Shown one piece after another: positions 53,621-64,000 of a DNA stretch of 64,000 nt. Made by a program: the position numbers and the translations under genes. Source of the stretch: Sialis fuliginosa (lineage: Eukaryota; Arthropoda; Insecta; Megaloptera; Sialidae); NCBI GenBank assembly GCA_961205875.1, contig OY540820.1, positions 2,170,001 through 2,234,000 on the forward strand, given 5' to 3'. Under the pieces are notes generated by a model, which was not told the origin of the DNA, made no database searches, and saw only the letters and a list, made by a program, of their open reading frames with translations. Each line of letters begins with the position of its first letter. The stretch's first letter is position 1.

Positions 53621-56357
53621 AAACATAAATTTAAACATAATATTAAACATAAATTTAAACATAAATTTAAACATAAATTTAAACATAAATTTAAACATAA
53701 ATTTAAACTTAAATTAAAACATAAATTAAAACATAAACTTAAACATAAATTAAAACATAAATTTAAACATAAATTTAAAAATAAATTTAAACATAAATTT
53801 AAACATAAATTTTAACATAAATTTAAACATAAATTTAAACATAAATTTAAACATAAATAAAAACATAAATTTAAACTTAAATTTAAACATAAATTTAAAC
53901 ATAAATTTAAACATAAATTATAACATAAATTTAAACATAAATTTAAACATAAATTTAGACATAAATTTAAACATAAAATTTAACATAAATTTAAACATAA
54001 AATTTAAACATAAATTTAAACATAAATTTGAACATAAATTTAAACATAAATTTAAACATAAATTTAAACATAAATTTAAACATAAATTTAAACATAAATT
54101 TAAACATAAATTTAAACATAAATTTAAACATAAATTTAAACATAAAATTTAAACATAAATTTAAACATAAATTTGAACTTAAATTTAAACATAAATTTAA
54201 ACATTACTTTAAACATAAATTAAAATATAAATTTAAACATAAATTTAAACATAAATTTAAACATAAATTTAAACATAAAATTTAAACATAAATTTAAACA
54301 TAAATTTGAACTTAAATTTAAACATAAATTAAAACATGAATTAAAACATAAACTTAGACATAAATTTATACATAAATTTAAACATAAATTTAAACATAAA
54401 TTTAAACATAAGTTTAAACATAAATAAAAACATAAATTTAAACTTAAATTTAAACATAAATTTAAACATAAATTTAAACATAAATTATAACATAAATTTA
54501 AACATAAATTTAAATTTAAACATAAATTTAAACATAAAATTTAACATAAATTTAAACATAAAATTTAAACATAAATTTAAACATAAATTTGAACATAAAT
54601 TTAAACATAAATTTAAACATAAATTTAAACATAAATTTAAACATAAATTTAAACATAAATTTAAACATAAATTTAAACATAAATTTAAACATAAAATTTA
54701 ACATAAATTTAAACATAAAATTTAAACATAAATTTAAACATAAATTTGAAAATAAATTTAAACATAAATTTAAACATAAATTTAAACATAAATTTAAACA
54801 TAAATTTAAACATAAATTTAAACATAAATTTAAACATAAATTTAAACATAAATTAAAACATAAATTTAAACATAAATTTAAACATAAAATTTAAACATAA
54901 ATTTAAACATAAATTTGAACTTAAATTTAAACATAAATTTAAACATTACTTTAAACATAAATTAAAATATAAATTTAAACATAAATTTAAACATAAATTT
55001 AAACATAAATTTAAACATAAAATTTAAAATAAATTTAAACATAAATTTGAACTTAAATTTAAACATAAATTAAAACATGAATTAAAACATAAACTTAGAC
55101 ATAAATTTATACATAAATTTAAACATAAATTTAAACATAAATTTAAACATAAGTTTAAACATAAATAAAAACATAAATTTAAACTTAAATTTAAACATAA
55201 ATTTAAACATAAATTTAAACATAAATTATAACATAAATTTAAACATAAATTTAAACATAAATTTAAACATAAATTTAAACATAAAATTTAACATAAATTT
55301 AAACATAAAATTTAAACATAAATTTAAACATAAATTTGAACATAAATTTAAACATAAATTTAAACATAAATTTAAACATAAATTTAAACATAAATTTAAA
55401 CATAAATTTAAACATAAATTTAAACATAAATTTAAACATAAATTAAAACATAAATTTAAACATAAATTTAAACATAAAATTTAAACATAAATTTAAACAT
55501 AAATTTGAACTTAAATTTAAACATAAATTTAAACATTACTTTAAACATAAATTAAAATATAAATTTAAACATAAATTTAAACATAAATTTAAACATAAAT
55601 TTAAACATAAAATTTAAACATAAATTTAAACATAAATTTGAACTTAAATTTAAACATAAATTAAAACATGAATTAAAACATAAACTTAGACATAAATTTA
55701 TACATAAATTTAAACATAAATTTAAACATAAATTTAAACATAAGTTTAAACATAAATTTAAACATAAATTTAAACTTAAATTTGAACATAAATTAAAACA
55801 TGAATTAAAACATAAACTTAGACATAAATTTATACATAAATTTAAACATAAATTTAAACATAAATTTAAACATAAGTTTAAACATAAATTTAAACATAAA
55901 TTTAAACTTAAATTTAAACATAAATTTAAACATTAATTTAAACATAAATTTAAACATAAATTTAAACATAAATTTAAACATAAAATTAAACATAAATTTA
56001 AACATAAATTTAAACATAAATTAAAACATAAACTTAAACATAAATTTAAACTTAAATTTAAACATAAATTTAAACATAAATTTAAACTTAAATTAAAACA
56101 TAAATTTAAACTTAAATTTAAACATAAATTTAAACATAAATTTAAACATAAATTTAAACATAAATTTAAACATAAATTTAAACATAAATTTAAACATAAA
56201 TTAAAACATAAATTAAAACATAAATTTAAACTTAAATTTAAACATAAATTTAAACATAAATTTAAACATAAAATTAAACATAAGTTTAAACATAAATTTA
56301 AACATTAATTTAAACATAAATTAGAACATAAATTTAAACTTAAATTTAAACATAAAT
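53621..56357 (+). repeat. 12-mer satellite block 26
   Basis: 2.7 kb with three tandem versions of a segment marked by CATTACTTT (about 54202, 54944 and 55534; spacing 742 and 590 bp). Ends in a TTAGAACATAAATTT flank. No gene. Confidence 0.92.
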
Positions 56358-57142
56358 GTCAAATCTAGTCGTTTAGACACTAAATTTCCGATAAGTATCC
56401 AAAAACTGATGGAATTGATTTAATATAATTTGATCTGATTGTTATGGTACGAATCGAGACGTTTATTGTCAAAATACACCGATTTAATACAAATCGAGTC
56501 GATTTGCAGATGTTATATGGTTATTTACGTGTATGATTTAGTTTATGTTTAATCTATTGCTTATGCATGTTTATATTTATGTTTATGTTTATGTTTATGT
56601 TTATGTTTATGTTTATGTTTATGTTTATGTTTATGTTTATGTTTATGTTTGTGTTTATGTTTATGTTTATGTTTATGTTTATGTTTATGTTTATGTTTAT
56701 GTTTATGTTTATGTTTATGTTTATGTTTATGTTTATGTTTATGTTTATGTTTATGTTTATGTTTATGTTTATGTTTATGTTTATGTTTATGTTTATGTTT
56801 ATGTTTATGTTTATGTTTATGTTTATGTTTATGTTTATGTTTATGTTTATGTTTATGTTTATGTTTATGTTTTTGTTTATGTTTATGTTTATGTTTATGT
56901 TTATGTTTATGTTTATGTTTATGTTTATGTTTATGTTTATGTTTATGTTTATGTTTATGTTTATGTTTATGTTTATGTTTATGTTTATGTTTATGTTTAT
57001 GTTTATGTTTATGTTTATGTTTATGTTTATGTTTGTGTTTGTGTTTGTGTTTGTGTTTATGTTTATGTTTATGTTTCTGTTTATGTTTCTGTTTATGTTT
57101 ATGTTTTAATTTAAGTTCAAGTTTATGATTAAACATAAACTT
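56358..57142 (+). repeat. Composite unit 27: core + TTTATG array + junction
   Basis: Core 56358-56569, type III with T163 to G. Array 56570-57106, 89 hexamers, one TTTGTG early, interruption TTTTTG at 56870, four TTTGTG late, and two TTTCTG units separated by one TTTATG, a form shared only with units 28 and 29. Junction 57107-57142. Confidence 0.95.
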
Positions 57143-58969
57143 AAACATAAATTTAAACATAAATTTAAACATAAATTTAAACATAAATTTAAACATAAAT
57201 TTAAACATAAATTTAAACTTAAATTTAAACATAAATTTAAACATAAATTTAAACTTAAATTTAAACATAAATTTAAACATAAGTTTAAACATAAATTTAA
57301 ACATAAATTTAAACATAAATTTAAACATAAATTTAAACATAAATTTAAACATAAATTTAAACATAAATTTTAACTAAAATTTAAACATAAATTTTAACAT
57401 AAATTTAAACATAAATTTAAACATAAATTTAAACATTAATTTAAACATAAATTTAAACCTAAATTTAAACATAAATTTAAACATAAAATTTAACATAAAT
57501 TTAAACATAAAATTTAAATATAAAATTTAAATATAAATTTAAACATAAATTTGAACATAAATTTAAACATAAATTTAAACATAAATTTAAACATAAATTT
57601 AAACATAAATTTAAACATAAATTTAAACATAAATTTAAACATAAATTTAAACATAAATTTAAACATAAATTTAAACATAAATTAAAACATAAATTTAAAC
57701 ATAAATTTAAACATAAAATTTAAACATAAATTTAAACATAAATTTGAACTTAAATTTAAACATAAATTTAAACATTAATTTAAACATAAGTTTGAACTTA
57801 AATTTAAACATAAATTAAAACATAAATTAAAACATAAACTTAGACATAAATTTATACATAAATTTAAACATAAATTTAAACATAAATTTAAACATAAAAT
57901 TTAACATAAATTTAAACATAAATTTAAACATAAAATTAAACATAAGTTTAAACATAAATTTAAACATAAATTTAAACATAAATTTGAACATAAATTTAAA
58001 CATTAATTTAAACATAAATTCAAACATAAATTTAAACATAAATTTAAACATAAAATTAAACATAAGTTTAAACATAAATTTAAACATAAATTTAAACATA
58101 AATTTAAACATAAATTTAAACATAAATTTAAACATAAATTTAAACATAAATTAAAACATAAATTAAAACATTAATTTAAACATAAATTAAAACATAAACT
58201 AAAACATAATTTTAAACATAAATTTAAACATAAAATTAAACATAAATTTAAACATATATTTAAACATAAATTTAAACATAAATTAAAACATAAACTTAAA
58301 CATAAATTTAAACATAAATTTAACCATAAATTTAAACATAAATTTAAACATAAATTAAAACATAAATTTAAACATACATTTAAACATAAAATTAAAACAT
58401 AAATTTAAACATAAATTTGAACTTAAATTTAAACATAAATTTAAACATTACTTTAAACATAAATTAAAATATAAATTTAAACATAAATTTAAACATAAAT
58501 TTAAACATAAATTTAAACATAAAATTTAAACATAAATTTAAACATAAATTTGAACTTAAATTTTAACATAAATTAAAACATGAATTAAAACATAAACTTA
58601 GACATAAATTTATACATAAATTTAAACATAAATTTAAACATAAATTTAAACATAAGTTTAAACATAAATTTAAACATAAATTTAAACTTAAATTTAAACA
58701 TAAATTAAAACATGAATTAAAACATAAACTTAGACATAAATTTATACATAATTTTAAACATAAATTTAAACATAAATTTAAACATAAATTTAAACATAAA
58801 TTAAAACATAAATTAAAACATAAATTTAAACTTAAATTTAAACATATATTTAAACATAAATTTAAACATAAAATTAAACATAAGTTTAAACATAAATTTA
58901 AACATAAATTTAAACATAAATTAGAACATAAATTTAAACTTAAATTTAAACATAAATTTAAACATAAAT
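57143..58969 (+). repeat. 12-mer satellite block 27
   Basis: 1.8 kb; includes TTTAAACCT near 57458 and CATTACTTT near 58447. Its latter half is repeated in block 28. No gene. Confidence 0.92.
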
Positions 58970-59742
58970 GTCAAATCTAGTCGTTTAGACACTAAATTTC
59001 CGATAAGTATCCAAAAACTGATGGAATTAATTTAATATAATTTGATCTGATTGTTATGGTACGAATCGAGACGTTTATTGTCAAAATACACCGATTTAAT
59101 ACAAATCGAGTCGATTTGCAGATGTTATATGTTTATTTACGTGTATGATTTAGTTTATGTTTAATCTATTGCTTATGCATGTTTATTTTTATGTTTATGT
59201 TTATGTTTATGTTTATGTTTATGTTTATGTTTATGTTTATGTTTATGTTTATGTTTGTGTTTGTGTTTATGTTTATGTTTATGTTTATGTTTATGTTTAT
59301 GTTTATGTTTATGTTTATGTTTATGTTTATGTTTATGTTTATGTTTATGTTTATGTTTATGTTTATGTTTATGTTTATGTTTATGTTTATGTTTATGTTT
59401 ATGTTTATGTTTATGTTTATGTTTATGTTTATGTTTATGTTTATGTTTATGTTTATGTTTATGTTTATGTTTATGTTTATGTTTATGTTTATGTTTATGT
59501 TTATGTTTATGTTTATGTTTATGTTTATGTTTATGTTTATGTTTATGTTTATGTTTATGTTTATGTTTATGTTTATGTTTATGTTTATGTTTATGTTTAT
59601 GTTTATGTTTATGTTTATGTTTATGTTTATGTTTATGTTTGTGTTTGTGTTTGTGTTTATGTTTATGTTTATGTTTCTGTTTATGTTTCTGTTTATGTTT
59701 ATGTTTTAATTTAAGTTCAAGTTTATGATTAAACATAAACTT
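58970..59742 (+). repeat. Composite unit 28: core + TTTATG array + junction
   Basis: Core 58970-59181, type III with G60 to A. The array opens with TTTATT rather than TTTATA. Array 59182-59706, 87 hexamers, TTTGTG blocks of two and three, double TTTCTG. Junction 59707-59742. Confidence 0.95.
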
Positions 59743-61157
59743 AAACATAAATTTAAACATAAATTTAAACATAAATTTAAACATAAATTTAAACATAAAC
59801 TAAAACATAAACTTAAAAATAAATTTAAACATAAATTTAAACATAAATTTAAACTTAAATTTAAACATAAATTTAAACATAAAATTAAACATTAATTTAA
59901 ACATAAATTCAAACATAAATTTAAACATAAATTTAAACATAAAATTAAACATAAGTTTAAACATAAATTTAAACATAAATTTAAACATAAATTTAAACAT
60001 AAATTTAAACATAAATTTAAACATAAATTTAAACATAAATTAAAACATAAATTAAAACATTAATTTAAACATAAATTAAAACATAAACTAAAACATAATT
60101 TTAAACATAAATTTAAACATAAAATTAAACATAAATTTAAACATATATTAAAACATAAATTTAAACATAAATTAAAACATAAACTTAAACATAAATTTAA
60201 ACATAAATTTAACCATAAATTTAAACATAAATTTAAACATAAATTAAAACATAAATTTAAACATAAATTTAAACATAAAATTAAAACATAAATTTAAACA
60301 TAAATTTGAACTTAAATTTAAACATAAATTTAAACATTACTTTAAACATAAATTAAAATATAAATTTAAACATAAATTTAAACATAAATTTAAACATAAA
60401 TTTAAACATAAAATTTAAACATAAATTTAAACATAAATTTGAACTTAAATTTTAACATAAATTAAAACATGAATTAAAACATAAACTTAGACATAAATTT
60501 ATACATAAATTTAAACATAAATTTAAACATAAATTTAAACATAAGTTTAAACATAAATTTAAACATAAATTTAAACTTAAATTTAAACATAAATTAAAAC
60601 ATGAATTAAAACATAAACTTAGACATAAATTTATACATAATTTTAAACATAAATTTAAACATAAATTTAAACATAATTTAAACATAAATTTAAACATAAA
60701 TTTATACTTAAATTTAAACATAAATTTAAACATTAATTTAAACATAAATTTAAACATAAATTTAAACATAAATTTAAACATAAAATTAAACATAAATTTA
60801 AACATAAATTTAAACATAAATTAAAACATAAACTTAAACATAAATTTAAACTTAAATTTAAACATAAATTTAAACATAAATTTAAACATAAATTAAAACA
60901 TAAATTTAAACTTAAATTTAAACATAAATTTAAACATAAATTTAAACATAAATTTAAACATAAATTTAAACATAAATTTAAACATAAATTAAAACATAAA
61001 TTAAAACATAAATTTAATCTTAAATTTAAACATATATTTAAACATAAATTTAAACATAAAATTAAACATAAGTTTAAACATAAATTTAAACATAAATTTA
61101 AACATAAATTAGAACATAAATTTAAACTTAAATTTAAACATAAATTTAAACATAAAT
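59743..61157 (+). repeat. 12-mer satellite block 28
   Basis: 1.4 kb, repeats the later part of block 27; CATTACTTT near 60336. TTAGAACATAAATTT flank. No gene. Confidence 0.93.
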
Positions 61158-61942
61158 GTCAAATCTAGTCGTTTAGACACTAAATTTCCGATAAGTATCC
61201 AAAAACTGATGGAATTAATTTAATATAATTTGATCTGATTGTTATGGTACGAATCGAGACGTTTATTGTCAAAATACACCGATTTAATACAAATCGAGTC
61301 GATTTGCAGATGTTATATGTTTATTTACGTGTATGATTTAGTTTATGTTTAATCTATTGCTTATGCATGTTTATTTTTATGTTTATGTTTATGTTTATGT
61401 TTATGTTTATGTTTATGTTTATGTTTATGTTTATGTTTATGTTTGTGTTTATGTTTATGTTTATGTTTATGTTTATGTTTATGTTTATGTTTATGTTTAT
61501 GTTTATGTTTATGTTTATGTTTATGTTTATGTTTATGTTTATGTTTATGTTTATGTTTATGTTTATGTTTATGTTTATGTTTATGTTTATGTTTATGTTT
61601 ATGTTTATGTTTATGTTTATGTTTATGTTTATGTTTATGTTTATGTTTATGTTTATGTTTATGTTTATGTTTATGTTTATGTTTATGTTTATGTTTATGT
61701 TTATGTTTATGTTTATGTTTATGTTTATGTTTATGTTTATGTTTATGTTTATGTTTATGTTTATGTTTATGTTTATGTTTATGTTTATGTTTATGTTTAT
61801 GTTTATGTTTATGTTTATGTTTATGTTTATGTTTATGTTTGTGTTTGTGTTTGTGTTTATGTTTATGTTTATGTTTCTGTTTATGTTTCTGTTTATGTTT
61901 ATGTTTTAATTTAAGTTCAAGTTTATGATTAAACATAAACTT
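61158..61942 (+). repeat. Composite unit 29 (copy of unit 28)
   Basis: Core 61158-61369, type III with A60, core offset 2188 from unit 28. Array 61370-61906, 89 hexamers, one TTTGTG early, three late, double TTTCTG. Junction 61907-61942. Confidence 0.95.
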
Positions 61943-64000
61943 AAACATAAATTTAAACATAAATTTAAACATAAATTTAAACATAAATTTAAACATAAAC
62001 TAAAACATAAACTTAAAAATAAATTTAAACATAAATTTAAACATAAATTTAAACTTAAATTTAAACATAAATTTAAACATAAATTAAATCATAAATTTAA
62101 ACTTAAATTTAAATATAAATTTAAACATGAATTAAAACATAAATTAAAACATAAATTTAAACTTAAATTTAAACATAAATTTAAACATAAATTTAAATAT
62201 AAATTATAACATAAATTTAAACATAAATTTAAACTTAAATTAAAACATAAATTAAAACATAAATTTAAACATTAATTTAAACATAAATTAAAACATAAAT
62301 TTAAACATTAATTTAAACATAAATTTAAACATAAAATTTAAACATAAATTTAAACATAAATTTGAACTTAAATTTAAACATAAATTAAAACATTAATTAA
62401 ATAAACTTAGACATAAATTTAAACATAAATTTAAACATAAATTTAAACATAAATTTAAACATAAAATTTAACATAAATTTAAACATAAATTTAAACATAA
62501 AATAAACATAAGATTAAACATAAATTTAAACATAAATTTAAACTTAAATTTAAACATAAATTTAAACATTAATTTAAACATAAATTTAAACATAAATTTA
62601 AACATAAATTTAAACATAAAATTAAACATAAGTTTAAACATAAATTTAAACATAAATTTAAACATAAATTAAAACATAAACTTAAACATAAATTTAAACG
62701 TAAATTTAAACATAAATTTAAACATAAATTTAAACATAAATTTAAACATAAATTTAAACACAAATTTAAACATAAATTTAAACATAAATTTAAACATAAA
62801 TTTAAACATAAATTTAAACATAAATTTAAACATAAAATTAAACATAAAATTAAACATAAATTTAAACATAAATTTAAACATAAATTTAAACATAAATTAA
62901 AACATAAACTTAAACATAAATTTAAACTTAATTTTAAACACAAATTTAAACATAAATTTAAACATAAATTTAAACATTAATTTAAACATAAATTAAAACA
63001 TAAATTTAAACATTAATTTAAACATAAATTTAAACATAAAATTTAAACATAAATTTAAACATAAATTTGAACTTAAATTTAAACATAAATTAAAACATTA
63101 ATTAAATAAACTTAGACATAAATTTAAACATAAATTTAAACATAAATTTAAACATAAATTTAAACATAAAATTTAACATAAATTTAAACATAAATTTAAA
63201 CATAAAATAAACATAAGATTAAACATAAATTTAAACATAAATTTAAACTTAAATTTAAACATAAATTTAAACATTAATTTAAACATAAATTTAAACATAA
63301 ATTTAAACATAAATTTAAACATAAAATTAAACATAAGTTTAAACATAAACTTAAACATAAATTTAAACATAAATTTAAACATAAATTTAAACATAAATTT
63401 AAACATAAAATAAAACATAAATTAAAACATAAACTTAAACATAAATTTAAACGTAAATTTAAACATAAATTTAAACATAAATTTAAACATAAATTTAAAC
63501 ATAAATTTAAACACAAATTTAAACATAAATTTAAACATAAATTTAAACATAAATTTAAACATAAATTTAAACATAAATTTAAACATAAAATTAAACATAA
63601 ATTTAAACATAAATTTAAACATAAATTTAAACATAAATTAAAACATAAACTTAAACATAAATTTTAACATAAATTTAAAATAAATTTAAACATAAATTTA
63701 AACATAAATTTAAACATAAATTTAAACATAAATTTAAACATAAATTTAAACATAAATTTAAACATAAAATTAAACATAAATTTAAACATAAATTTAAACA
63801 TAAATTTAAACATAAATTAAAACATAAATTATAACATAAATTAAACATAAATTTAAACTTAAATTTAAACATAAATTTAAACATAAATTTAAACATAAAA
63901 TTAAACATAAGTTTAAACATAAATTTAAACATAAATTTAAACATAAATTAAAACATAAATTTAAACTTAAATTTAAACATAAATTTAAACATAAATTTAA
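61943..64000 (+). repeat. 12-mer satellite block 29 (cut by window edge)
   Basis: After about 140 bp matching block 28, it switches near 62085 to a copy of block 24 (offset 13188, later about 13237 after an insertion near 63350-63420). The sequence to the right of the window should therefore lead to another type III core with a CTAGAACATGAATT flank. No gene. Confidence 0.92.

Larger units (their letters stand above)
58970..61942 (+). repeat. Tandem duplication of 2.2 kb with cores 28 and 29
   Basis: Core-to-core distance 2188 bp; both share A60, the opening TTTATT, the double TTTCTG and the ACTAAAACATAAACTTAAAA units just after the junction. Confidence 0.88.

Noticed and set aside
1..64000. 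Telomeric repeat
   Set aside because: TTTATG has telomere-like unit length, but no run of G, and no TTAGGG, TTTAGGG or TTAGG tract was noticed. The arrays are interstitial with fixed edges and always follow a core.

Overview
The window is one continuous AT-rich, non-coding satellite field. I find no protein gene, rRNA, tRNA, CRISPR array or recognisable transposase. The scale and organisation (64 kb of nested tandem repeats, about 12 % GC estimated from the repeat units) point to eukaryotic heterochromatin such as a centromeric, subtelomeric or B-chromosome-like block. The taxon cannot be read from the sequence. No canonical telomere motif was noticed.

Three parts repeat in fixed order. (1) Blocks of a degenerate 12-mer, consensus CATAAATTTAAA, cover about 43 kb. 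They contain many one-base variants (CATAAATTAAAA, CATAAACTTAAA, CTTAAATTTAAA, CATAAGTTTAAA and others) arranged in recurring orders. (2) A unique-looking 212-bp core (about 30 % GC, with nearly all the CpGs) occurs 29 times, always on the + strand and always exactly 212 bp long. (3) Each core runs directly into a (TTTATG)n array of 16 to 107 hexamers. In 28 of 29 cases the array ends in a fixed 36-bp junction carrying a 9-bp-stem inverted repeat, after which the 12-mer resumes. One further TTTATG array (5109-5269) has no core.

The reverse complement of TTTATG is CATAAA, and the 12-mer equals two CATAAA hexamers with two changes (10 of 12 positions match). So the 12-mer and hexamer arrays are the same repeat family in opposite orientation, and every core sits between inverted simple-repeat arms, as in a fold-back element.

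Above this level lie larger duplications. About 3.5-kb units carry cores 3, 4 and 5 (core 1 lies in a related segment at the window start). A 2.3-kb duplication carries cores 6 and 7. A four-core block of about 5 kb is present three times (cores 9-12, 13-16, 17-20). A two-core block of about 4 kb (cores 22-23, 24-25) has its 12-mer part again at the right end of the window. A 2.2-kb unit carries cores 28 and 29. Cores fall into three haplotypes by positions 40 and 79: type I (G40, C79) cores 1-5; type II (G40, T79) cores 8, 11, 15, 19, 22, 24; type III (A40, T79) all others. The haplotype travels with its upstream 12-mer flank.

Long open reading frames occur across the window only because TTTATG has no stop in five of six frames and the 12-mer has none in four of six; they are not genes.
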